A DNA stretch of 64,000 bases, from the NCBI RefSeq assembly GCF_025147485.1, contig NZ_CP102263.1, positions 1,005,501 through 1,069,500 on the forward strand, written 5' to 3'. Below the pieces are notes generated by a model. That model was not told the DNA's origin. It worked only from the letters and a program-made list of their open reading frames with translations, and did no database searches. Source of the stretch: Bacteroides uniformis. Lineage in GTDB: Bacteria > Bacteroidota > Bacteroidia > Bacteroidales > Bacteroidaceae. This document shows positions 1-7,455 of the stretch, piece after piece. Within the stretch, counting starts at the first letter, position 1. Every line of letters starts with the position of its first letter. The translations under genes and the position numbers were made by a program.

Positions 1-1225
1 AAAGGGCAAGGTGCCGCATGGTCTTTTCCTTGTAGCAGATGGCCAACACCGGATATTTGCCACGGAAAGCGGCAAGGTTACGGGCAGTACGGCCGCTGTA
101 ACTGTCGGTGATGATTGCACGGATTTTCAGTTTGGTGGTAGCCTTTACCGCTTGTTTGGCCAGGAACGCAGTCACGTCGTTGCTGTTCTCGTCCAGCGGA
201 ATACGGATATCGTTGTCAGACAGCTTGTCTTTCTCCGCTTGGGCGGCAATCTTGGTCATCGTCTTCACCGCTTCTACCGGATACTTTCCATAGGCGGTTT
301 CACCGCTCAACATCAAGGCATCCGTACGATAATAGATGGCATTGGCAATGTCCGTTACCTCCGCACGGGTGGGACGCGGATTGGAAATCATGGTATGAAG
401 CATCTGTGTGGCAACAATCACCGGCTTCTTGGCAAGAATACACTTGCGGATGAGCACACGCTGGATGCCCGGAATACGTTCCTGCGGAACTTCAATACCG
501 AGGTCACCGCGAGCTATCATCACACCGTCGGCTACTTCCAGGATTTCATCGATATTATCAACGCCTTCCTGGTTCTCAATCTTAGCAACAATACGGATAT
601 CGCTGTTATGAGCGTCAAGAATCGCCTTGATGTCGAGTATATCCTGCTTATTGCGCACAAAGGAGTGGGCAATGAAGTCTATGTTCTTCTCAATGGCATA
701 AAGGATATTGGTGCGGTCCTTCTCCGTCAGAGAAGGCAGATTGATGCGGACGCCGGGAACGTTGACGCTCTTGCGGCTGCCCAGAGTAGCCTCATTCTGT
801 ACTTCGCAGAGCAGGTAGTCGGGGGTCTTCTCTACAACAACCAACTCCAAGTCACCGTCATCAATAAGGATATGGCCGTCCACATTCAAGTCTTTGACGA
901 AATGGGGATAGGATACCGAGATACATTCACGGGTAGTCTCCTGCTCCGGGTTGCCTACCACCTTCACGCGGTCGCCCGCCTTGAAAGGAATGGGCTCAGC
1001 CAGAACCGTCGTGCGGACCTCCGGTCCTTTCGTATCCATCAGGATAGCGATGCGGTTGGAAACCGTACGCACATTGTTTATCAACTTCTCGGCACCTTCA
1101 CGGCCAAGATGTGCAGTATTCATACGTACAACATTCATACCTGCATCGAACAACTGCTTTATAAAATCAACATCACAGCGCTGGTCAGAAATCGTTGCGA
1201 CAATCTTCGTTTGCTTCAATAACAT
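1..1225 (-). CDS. pyk: Pyruvate kinase (3' end beyond window)
   Basis: Converts phosphoenolpyruvate and ADP to pyruvate and ATP, the last step of cytoplasmic glycolysis. The minus-strand reading gives about 408 residues from ATG at 1225 and runs off the window's left edge. Visible family motifs, in order, are TKIVATISD at the N-terminus, RMNTAH, DTKGPEVRT, the IVAKIENQEGV segment with the catalytic lysine, MIARGDLGIEVP, ATQMLHTMI and PTRAEVTDIANA, followed by the start of the C-terminal allosteric domain. The usual TIGP at the N-terminus is TISD here. The family is about 470-485 residues, so roughly 70-80 are missing. aroQ lies 20 bp upstream on the same strand and they are probably co-transcribed. 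A long plus-strand reading frame opposite this gene is a shadow. Confidence 0.96.
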   Translation of the reverse strand, partial: MLLKQTKIVATISDQRCDVDFIKQLFDAGMNVVRMNTAHLGREGAEKLINNVRTVSNRIAILMDTKGPEVRTTVLAEPIPFKAGDRVKVVGNPEQETTRECISVSYPHFVKDLNVDGHILIDDGDLELVVVEKTPDYLLCEVQNEATLGSRKSVNVPGVRINLPSLTEKDRTNILYAIEKNIDFIAHSFVRNKQDILDIKAILDAHNSDIRIVAKIENQEGVDNIDEILEVADGVMIARGDLGIEVPQERIPGIQRVLIRKCILAKKPVIVATQMLHTMISNPRPTRAEVTDIANAIYYRTDALMLSGETAYGKYPVEAVKTMTKIAAQAEKDKLSDNDIRIPLDENSNDVTAFLAKQAVKATTKLKIRAIITDSYSGRTARNLAAFRGKYPVLAICYKEKTMRHLAL

Positions 1226-1245
1226 AATCTATATACCTATTTTAT

Positions 1246-1665
1246 TTAATAATCTTTTAACGCCTCCATGGCCAGACGGTAGGAGTTCAGCCCGAAACCG
1301 AGAATGACACCTTTACAAGCGCAGGAAATCATGGACACATGACGAAAAGCCTCGCGGGCATGTACATTAGAGATATGCACCTCAACCACCGGAGAAGTGA
1401 CCGAACGGATAGCATCCTGCAGAGCGATGGACGTATGGGTGTAAGCACCCGCATTCAAAATGATGCCGTCCACATCAAAACCTACCTGCTGAATCTTGTC
1501 TATCAGCTCTCCCTCAATGTTGGACTGGAAATAGTCAATCTGTACATCCGCATATTTCTTACGGAGTTCGGCAAGGTAGTCTTCAAAAGTAACGCTACCG
1601 TAAATGGAAGGTTCACGTTTGCCCAAGAGATTTATATTGGGGCCGTTAATAATCTGTATCCTCAT
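1246..1665 (-). CDS. aroQ: Type II 3-dehydroquinate dehydratase
   Basis: Dehydrates 3-dehydroquinate to 3-dehydroshikimate in the shikimate pathway; a cytoplasmic dodecamer in this family. The 139-residue length is typical of type II enzymes. Visible motifs are GPNINLLGKREPSIYG with the catalytic tyrosine region, the substrate-binding NAGAYTHTS and the VHAREAFRH segment. The start is placed at 1665 because the family begins a few residues before the INGPN motif; an in-frame ATG at 1695 would add ten unrelated residues and would overlap the promoter. A consensus Bacteroides promoter lies just upstream. The gene is divergent from xerD and in line with pyk. Confidence 0.95.
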   Translation of the reverse strand: MRIQIINGPNINLLGKREPSIYGSVTFEDYLAELRKKYADVQIDYFQSNIEGELIDKIQQVGFDVDGIILNAGAYTHTSIALQDAIRSVTSPVVEVHISNVHAREAFRHVSMISCACKGVILGFGLNSYRLAMEALKDY

Positions 1666-1679
1666 AACACAATTTTTTA

Positions 1680-1687
1680 TACCTTTG
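1680..1687 (+). promoter_or_regulatory. Possible -7 element for xerD
   Basis: TACCTTTG fits the Bacteroides -7 consensus TAnnTTTG and points toward xerD. No TTTG is seen at the expected -33 distance, so support is weak. It interlocks with the aroQ promoter on the other strand. Confidence 0.35.
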
Positions 1688-1692
1688 CGGTG

Positions 1693-1724
1693 CAAAGATA
1701 GTGCAAACCGAAAGCAGATGCAAA
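1693..1724 (-). promoter_or_regulatory. Bacteroides-type promoter of aroQ
   Basis: On the minus strand TTTG (1724-1721) is followed after 20 nt by TATCTTTG (1700-1693). This is an exact match to the primary sigma factor consensus of Bacteroides, TTTG-N19/21-TAnnTTTG. Transcription would start near 1686, about 20 nt before the aroQ ATG. Confidence 0.75.
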
Positions 1725-1783
1725 TTTATTTGCAATTTGCTGAAATGCAGCCTATTTTCGCGAAGCAAAGGTAGAAAAAAGAA

Positions 1784-2737
1784 ATGAAATCAGAAGAAAA
1801 ATCCACGAATAAGGAGAAACAAACGCTGATAATCAGAAAGTACCACCAGTATCTGAAACTGGAAAAAGCACTCTCACCCAATACAGTGGATGCTTACCAA
1901 ACAGACTTACAGAAGCTGCTGCACTTTCTGGAAGGAGAGGGTATCGCTATCCTTGACACTACCCTGGATGACTTGCAGCATTTTGCCTCCGGACTGCACG
2001 ACATCGGCATCCATCCCCGCTCGCAGGCACGCATCTTGTCGGGCATCAAGTCATTCTTCCATTTCCTCGTCATGGCCGACTACCTGGAGGGAGACCCCAG
2101 CGAACTGTTGGAGGGACCCAAAATCGGATTCAAGCTTCCAGAAGTACTGACGGTGGAAGAGATAGACCGCATCATCTCCGCCATTGACCTAGGCACAAAC
2201 GAGGGGCAACGCAACCGGGCCATCCTCGAGACTCTATACAGTTGCGGCCTACGGGTATCGGAACTGTGCAACCTGAAAATCTCCGACTTGTATTTCGACG
2301 AAGGCTTCATCAAGGTAGAAGGTAAGGGCAGCAAACAGCGCCTTGTACCCATATCGTCCCGTGCCATCAAGGAGATAAGGAACTGGTTCGTGGACCGCAA
2401 TGGAGGCTGGAAAATCAAGAAGGACTTCGAGGACTATGTATTCCTGGCACGCTGGGGCAAAAATATCTCGCGCATCATGGTATTCCATCTCATCAAGGAA
2501 CTGGCGAAGAAGGCCGGCATCACCAAAAACATCAGTCCGCACACCTTCCGCCATTCCTTTGCCACCCACCTGCTTGAAGGAGGAGCCAACCTGCGCGCCA
2601 TACAAAGTATGCTGGGCCACGAATCTATCGCTACAACAGAAATTTACACACATATTGACCGGCACAGATTGCGCAGTGAAATCATAGAACATCATCCCCG
2701 CAATATAAAGTACCGCAAAGAGCGAGAAATTCATTAA
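1784..2737 (+). CDS. xerD: Tyrosine recombinase XerD
   Basis: Site-specific recombinase that resolves chromosome dimers at dif, working with XerC and FtsK. The 317 residues contain an N-terminal SAM-like core-binding domain (about 20-110) and a catalytic domain (about 125-305). The catalytic set is visible: Arg in CGLRVSELCNL, Lys in VEGKGSKQR, HxxR in SPHTFRHSFATHLLEGG, His in MLGHESIATTEIYTHID and the nucleophile Tyr in the same segment. The housekeeping position next to aroQ and the family length favour chromosomal XerD over a mobile-element integrase. The N-terminal Lys/Glu-rich stretch is about 15 residues longer than in many homologues, so the start could lie slightly downstream. Confidence 0.92.
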   Translation: MKSEEKSTNKEKQTLIIRKYHQYLKLEKALSPNTVDAYQTDLQKLLHFLEGEGIAILDTTLDDLQHFASGLHDIGIHPRSQARILSGIKSFFHFLVMADYLEGDPSELLEGPKIGFKLPEVLTVEEIDRIISAIDLGTNEGQRNRAILETLYSCGLRVSELCNLKISDLYFDEGFIKVEGKGSKQRLVPISSRAIKEIRNWFVDRNGGWKIKKDFEDYVFLARWGKNISRIMVFHLIKELAKKAGITKNISPHTFRHSFATHLLEGGANLRAIQSMLGHESIATTEIYTHIDRHRLRSEIIEHHPRNIKYRKEREIH

Positions 2738-2785
2738 ATTATGATAAAATTGCTGCACGAGTTAACAAACTGTAATAGGATTTAA

Positions 2786-2793
2786 TATCTTTG
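2786..2793 (+). promoter_or_regulatory. -7 element upstream of OmpA/TPR lipoprotein gene
   Basis: TATCTTTG matches TAnnTTTG and lies 80 bp before the ATG at 2874. No good TTTG is seen at -33. Confidence 0.45.
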
Positions 2794-2873
2794 CGTTGTT
2801 ATGTTCATGCCTAAACAGCACACTAACATGGAATAGACAAATTTCAATTACAAACAATTAATTTATACCTAAA

Positions 2874-4568
2874 ATGACTAAGAAATTGTATCTGCCGTTT
2901 TTAATGGCAATGATTGTTGCATTAATGACATCGTGCAGCAAAAAGATGGGTGAATTGTCATCAGATTATTTCACCGTAACTCCTCAAGTTCTAGAGGCTG
3001 TAGGTGGTAAAGTTCCCGCTACAATCAACGGAAAATTCCCCGAAAAGTACTTCAACAAGAAGGCTGTGGTAGAAGTGACCCCTGTGCTGAAATGGAATGG
3101 CGGCGAAGCTAAAGGCCAATCGGCTGTGTTCCAGGGCGAAAAAGTAGAAGGTAACGACCAGACTATCTCTTACAAGATGGGCGGCAGCTACACTATGAAG
3201 ACATCTTTCGACTATGTACCGGAAATGGCCAAATCCGAACTGTATCTGGAATTCAAGGCTACAGTAGGCAAAAAGACTGTCACTATCCCTGCTGTAAAAG
3301 TAGCTGATGGTGTAATCTCCACTTCTGAGATGCTGGAACAAACATTGGGCAGCGCTAACCCCGCCAATGGTGACGACGCTTTCCAACGTATCATCAAAGA
3401 AAAGCATGACGCCAACATCATGTTCTTGATTCAACAAGCCAACGTACGCGCCAGCGAATTGAAGACTGCCAAAGAATTCGGCAAAGAAGTGAAAAACATA
3501 GACGAAGCTGAAAACAAGAAAATCAGCAACATCGAAATCTCCGCATACGCTTCTCCCGATGGTGGTGTAGGCTTGAATACTACACTGGCTGAGAACCGCC
3601 AGGACAACACGGCTAAAATCATCAACAGAGATTTGAAGAAAGCAAAAATCAATGCAGCAGTAGACACCAAGTATACGGCTCAGGACTGGGAAGGCTTCCA
3701 GGAACTGGTATCCAAATCAAACATCCAAGATAAAGAATTGATTCTTCGCGTTCTTTCCATGTATCAGGATCCTGAACAAAGAGAACAAGAAATCAAGAAC
3801 ATCTCTTCTGTTTATAAGACTTTGGCTGACGAAATCCTGCCGCAACTGCGTCGTTCACGCCTGACTTTGAACTACGAAATCATCGGTAAGTCTGACGAAG
3901 AAATCGCAAACCTCGCCGACAGCGATGCCAAGCAGCTGAACATCGAAGAATTACTGTATGCCACCACCTTGACTAAAGATGCTGCCAAGCAAGAAGCCAT
4001 CTTCACAAAAGCTACTCAAATCTACCCGAACGATTTCCGTGCTTACAACAACTTAGGTAAACTGGCTTATCAGGCTGGTGATCTTAACAAGGCTGAAAGC
4101 TACTTCAAGAAAGCTCTCTCCATCAAGGATGCTCCTGAAGCAAACATGAATCTCGGTCTGATTGCCTTGACCAAGGGCGACAGAACAGCAGCAGAAAGCT
4201 ATCTGAGCAAGGCTTCCGGTTCTAAGGAACTGAACGAGGCATTGGGTAATCTGTATGTTGCTCAAGGACAGTACGACAAGGCTGTCAGCTCATTTGGCGA
4301 CACTAAGACTAACAGCGCTGCTTTGGCACAAATCCTGGCTAAGGACTACAACAAGGCTAAGAACACACTGGCTGCTATCGAAAGACCAGACGCTTATACT
4401 GACTACCTGATGGCTGTACTTGGCGCAAGAACCAACAATACATCTATGGTAACCAGCAGTCTGAAGAATGCCATTGCAAAAGAACCGGCTTTGGCAAAGA
4501 AGGCTGCTTCTGACCTGGAATTCGCCAAATACTTCACTAACACTGACTTTATGAATATCATCAAATAA
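2874..4568 (+). CDS. Outer-membrane lipoprotein with OmpA-like segment and TPR repeats
   Basis: The 564-residue protein starts with a lipoprotein signal (positively charged N-terminus, hydrophobic run, ALMTSC lipobox with Cys near residue 22). A long beta-rich region of about 180 residues follows. Then comes an OmpA-like peptidoglycan-binding segment (about 218-260) recognisable from ISAYASPDGG and the spaced Asn/Arg positions after it. The C-terminal third (about 380-520) has tetratricopeptide-like helical repeats, for example around AYNNLGKLAYQAGD. This layout is common in Bacteroides outer-membrane proteins. A structural or anchoring role between outer membrane and peptidoglycan is inferred; no enzyme motif is seen. 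A strong terminator follows, so it is probably transcribed alone. Confidence 0.8.
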   Translation: MTKKLYLPFLMAMIVALMTSCSKKMGELSSDYFTVTPQVLEAVGGKVPATINGKFPEKYFNKKAVVEVTPVLKWNGGEAKGQSAVFQGEKVEGNDQTISYKMGGSYTMKTSFDYVPEMAKSELYLEFKATVGKKTVTIPAVKVADGVISTSEMLEQTLGSANPANGDDAFQRIIKEKHDANIMFLIQQANVRASELKTAKEFGKEVKNIDEAENKKISNIEISAYASPDGGVGLNTTLAENRQDNTAKIINRDLKKAKINAAVDTKYTAQDWEGFQELVSKSNIQDKELILRVLSMYQDPEQREQEIKNISSVYKTLADEILPQLRRSRLTLNYEIIGKSDEEIANLADSDAKQLNIEELLYATTLTKDAAKQEAIFTKATQIYPNDFRAYNNLGKLAYQAGDLNKAESYFKKALSIKDAPEANMNLGLIALTKGDRTAAESYLSKASGSKELNEALGNLYVAQGQYDKAVSSFGDTKTNSAALAQILAKDYNKAKNTLAAIERPDAYTDYLMAVLGARTNNTSMVTSSLKNAIAKEPALAKKAASDLEFAKYFTNTDFMNIIK

Positions 4569-4591
4569 TAAAGGTTAGATTGAAAAGAACG

Positions 4592-4626
4592 TGCCCGGCA
4601 TAGAAATATGTCGGGCATTTCTTTTT
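4592..4626 (+). terminator. Rho-independent terminator
   Basis: The arms TGCCCGGCAT (4592-4601) and ATGTCGGGCA (4608-4617) form a 10-bp stem with one G-T pair and a 6-nt loop, followed by a T-rich run. It ends the 2874 transcript. A longer in-frame start for the next gene at 4608 would begin inside this hairpin, which argues for the later ATG at 4680. Confidence 0.9.
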
Positions 4627-4679
4627 ATTCACACCAAAAAGAAGTATTTTCGCGACGAAGTATCAGAAAAAGAACCGGA

Positions 4680-5753
4680 ATGAAGAAAATCTATCTTGCA
4701 TACCTTCTGCTTATTATATTGTCTGCCTGCGGCAGCAAAAATACAAATTCAGTCTACCTAAATGGTGAAATCAAAGGGCTGGGGAATGATACCCTTTATA
4801 TATATGGTACGGACAAGTTCTATAACCGTATGGACACTCTGCTTGTCAAGGATGACAAGTTCTCTGCAACCCTCACCACCGACACGCTTGTCTCTACATG
4901 GCTGCAATTCAGTGACGGCACAGAATATCCGCTTTACCTGAACAAAGGAGACAAAATAAAGATAAAAGGCTCCGCCGCCGAGCTTACTTCACTGGAAATC
5001 ACGGGGAATGCCCCCAATGAAGAACTGACAGCTTTTCAGAAAGAGTTGAAAGGTTTGAGTACTCCCTCGGAGAAAGCATTGGAAGAAAAAGCAGAAGCCT
5101 TCATCAACAGCCATCCTTCTTCGCTGGTAAGTATCTATCTGCTGGAGAAATATTTCGTGCAAAAACCGCAACCGGACTTCTCCTTAATCAAAGAAATGAC
5201 AGAACACATGACCGGAGGCTTGAAAGACCGTCCGTATGTGGACGAACTGCTTGACCTTATCCAAGAAGAAGAGAAGGTATCCGTTGGGAAAACCATCCCT
5301 TACGTCAACCTGCCCAATGCCAAAGGCACACAAATCAGCCGTACTAGCTTTAAGGACAAATATCTGTTGATACATTTTTGGGCATCTTGGGACCCGCAAA
5401 GCATGGAAGCCAACGCTGCCCTGCGCCGGATTTACAAGAAAGAAGAAAAGAACAAGCTATTCGCACTCTGGGGCATTTCCTTGGATATCGACAGAAAGGA
5501 ATGGGAAGAAGCAATCAAAAGAGATACCCTGAAGTGGGAACAGAGTTGTGATTTCTCCGGATGGAACACAGCGCCCATCAAACAGCTCGCCATACAAGCA
5601 TTGCCTGCCAATCTGTTCCTTAGCCCTTCCGGAAAAATTGAAGGGAAGAATATGAGTGAGGAAGACATCAAAAAGAAACTGGAGGAGATAGAGCAAAAGG
5701 AAAAAGAGAAGAAAGAGAGTGAAAAGAAACTCAAAAAACAAAACCGACGGTAG
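4680..5753 (+). CDS. DUF4369/thioredoxin-fold lipoprotein lacking the CXXC motif
   Basis: A predicted lipoprotein of 357 residues (signal with SACGSK lipobox near residue 15). It has an N-terminal DUF4369-type beta domain (about 22-120), a helical linker, and a TlpA/ResA-like thioredoxin fold (about 205-325) recognised from LLIHFWASW and the downstream cis-Pro region LPANLFL. The place where TlpA proteins carry WCxxC reads SWDPQSM here, so both redox cysteines are absent. A disulfide reductase role is therefore unlikely; a binding or scaffolding role is inference. The tail is strongly Lys/Glu-rich. The ATG at 4680 is chosen because it puts the signal peptide at the N-terminus and avoids the terminator. 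Confidence 0.82.
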   Translation: MKKIYLAYLLLIILSACGSKNTNSVYLNGEIKGLGNDTLYIYGTDKFYNRMDTLLVKDDKFSATLTTDTLVSTWLQFSDGTEYPLYLNKGDKIKIKGSAAELTSLEITGNAPNEELTAFQKELKGLSTPSEKALEEKAEAFINSHPSSLVSIYLLEKYFVQKPQPDFSLIKEMTEHMTGGLKDRPYVDELLDLIQEEEKVSVGKTIPYVNLPNAKGTQISRTSFKDKYLLIHFWASWDPQSMEANAALRRIYKKEEKNKLFALWGISLDIDRKEWEEAIKRDTLKWEQSCDFSGWNTAPIKQLAIQALPANLFLSPSGKIEGKNMSEEDIKKKLEEIEQKEKEKKESEKKLKKQNRR

Positions 5754-5790
5754 CCTATCCTGCCATCACTAACCCCTAATCACTAAAAAC

Positions 5791-7329
5791 GTGCTCATAA
5801 AAGTTTTTGGAGCGGCTGTTCAAGGTATTGACGCAACCCTCATCACCATTGAAGTCAACAGTTCCAGAGGCTGTATGTTCTATTTAGTCGGTTTGCCGGA
5901 CTCTGCGGTCAAAGAAAGCCATCAACGTATCATATCTGCTTTGCAGGTCAACGGCTACCGGATGCCGACCAGCAATATTGTCATCAACATGGCTCCGGCT
6001 GACATCCGCAAGGAAGGTGCAGCTTACGATTTACCTTTAGCCATCGGCATACTTGCCGCCAGCGAAGTTATCCAGTCCGATAAGCTGGAACGCTATCTGC
6101 TGATGGGTGAACTAAGCCTTGACGGCAGCCTGCAACCTATCAAAGGAGCACTCCCCATTGCCATCAAGGCCAGAGAACTGGGGTTTGAGGGTATGATTGT
6201 ACCGCAACAGAATGCCCACGAAGCGGCAGTAGTAAACAATCTGAAAGTGTACGGAGCGGGAAACATCAAGGAAGTTATAGAATTCTTTAATGGCACGCAG
6301 GAATTAACCCCTACGTTAGTCAACACCCGCGAGGAATTCTATTCCCAGCAGAGCAACTTCGATTTCGACTTTGCAGAAGTAAAAGGACAGGAAAATGTGA
6401 AACGAGCCTTGGAGGTAGCTGCTTCGGGCAGCCACAATATACTTCTCATCGGTTCGCCGGGCAGCGGTAAGTCCATGCTTGCCAAGCGTCTGCCATCTAT
6501 ACTTCCTCCCCTCTCTTTGGGAGAGAGTCTGGAAACGACCAAGATTCATTCTGTTGCCGGAAAGTTGGGCAAAGACGGTGGACTCATCTCGAAACGCCCG
6601 TTCCGCGCCCCTCACCACACCATTTCTACGGTAGCGATGACCGGTGGAGGAAGTTTCCCCCAGCCCGGTGAAATCAGTCTGGCACATAACGGAATTTTAT
6701 ATCTTGATGAACTGCCAGAGTACAGCCGTAACGTATTGGAGGTTCTTCGCCAACCGCTGGAAGATAGGAAGATTACCGTGTCACGCATCCGATGCAATGT
6801 AGAGTACCCGGCAAGTTTTATGCTGGTAGCCTCTATGAATCCGTGTCCATGCGGGTATTACACGCATCCCACCAAGGCTTGTGTATGCAGTCCTGGACAA
6901 GTACAAAAGTACCTGAACCGCATATCCGGACCTTTGCTCGACCGTATCGACCTGCAAATTGAAGTCACCCCACTCCCCTTTGAAGAGATGGCAGATTCTC
7001 GCCCCGGCGAATCGAGCGCCACCATACGCGAGCGTGTGATACGTGCCCGACAAATTCAAGAAGCAAGGTATGCAGACATTCCCGGCATATATTGTAATGC
7101 CCAGATGAACAGTAAACTGCTTGCTCGCCACGCCCGTCCGGATGACAAAGGACTTGCCATGCTCAAAACTGCCATGAACCGCCTAAACCTTTCGGCCCGC
7201 GCCTACGACCGTATATTGAAAGTATCACGCACCATCGCCGACCTGGAAGGCTGCGAATTGATACAGCCGGCACACTTGGCGGAAGCTATCGGATATAGAA
7301 ATCTGGATAGGGAGGACTGGGCAGGATAA
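5791..7329 (+). CDS. comM: ComM/YifB family Mg-chelatase-like AAA+ ATPase
   Basis: A 512-residue member of the YifB/ComM family. Members of the ComM branch act as hexameric branch-migration helicases in natural transformation; in non-competent species the role is unclear. It starts with GTG. The N-terminal Lon-protease-like fold without a catalytic dyad spans about 1-170. The Mg-chelatase ATPase domain follows, with Walker A GSPGSGKS (about 220-227), Walker B ILYLDELPE, and a C-terminal lid domain with LSARAYDRILKVSRTIADLEG. The MNPCPCGYY segment with spaced cysteines is characteristic of the family. The upstream gap to the lipoprotein gene is 37 bp and the gene converges with the PUL. Confidence 0.92.
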   Translation: MLIKVFGAAVQGIDATLITIEVNSSRGCMFYLVGLPDSAVKESHQRIISALQVNGYRMPTSNIVINMAPADIRKEGAAYDLPLAIGILAASEVIQSDKLERYLLMGELSLDGSLQPIKGALPIAIKARELGFEGMIVPQQNAHEAAVVNNLKVYGAGNIKEVIEFFNGTQELTPTLVNTREEFYSQQSNFDFDFAEVKGQENVKRALEVAASGSHNILLIGSPGSGKSMLAKRLPSILPPLSLGESLETTKIHSVAGKLGKDGGLISKRPFRAPHHTISTVAMTGGGSFPQPGEISLAHNGILYLDELPEYSRNVLEVLRQPLEDRKITVSRIRCNVEYPASFMLVASMNPCPCGYYTHPTKACVCSPGQVQKYLNRISGPLLDRIDLQIEVTPLPFEEMADSRPGESSATIRERVIRARQIQEARYADIPGIYCNAQMNSKLLARHARPDDKGLAMLKTAMNRLNLSARAYDRILKVSRTIADLEGCELIQPAHLAEAIGYRNLDREDWAG

Positions 7330-7342
7330 ATCGTCGCGAAAT

Positions 7343-7383
7343 AAAAATATAAAATTCCGTGGAACTTCCCAGCCCCACGGAAT
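7343..7383 (-). terminator. Terminator at the 3' end of the PUL
   Basis: The perfect 9-bp arms ATTCCGTGG (7354-7362) and CCACGGAAT (7375-7383) are followed, in the minus-strand direction, by a T-rich tail (7353-7343). The position after the last PUL gene and the tail direction make it a terminator for the minus-strand transcript. It may also help stop comM transcription from the other side. Confidence 0.75.
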
Positions 7384-7455
7384 CATGATCAAGAAATCTA
7401 TTATCTTTTTATAATAGTAGTTCTCCACATATTATACAGAAGAAATTCTCACATC

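Noticed and set aside
11..1222. 403-residue plus-strand open frame
   Set aside because: It lies fully opposite pyruvate kinase, whose motifs are clear on the minus strand; it is a shadow frame.
1784..2737. XerD as the integrase of the tRNA-linked element
   Set aside because: It is 52 kb away, in a housekeeping context, and has the family length of chromosomal XerD.
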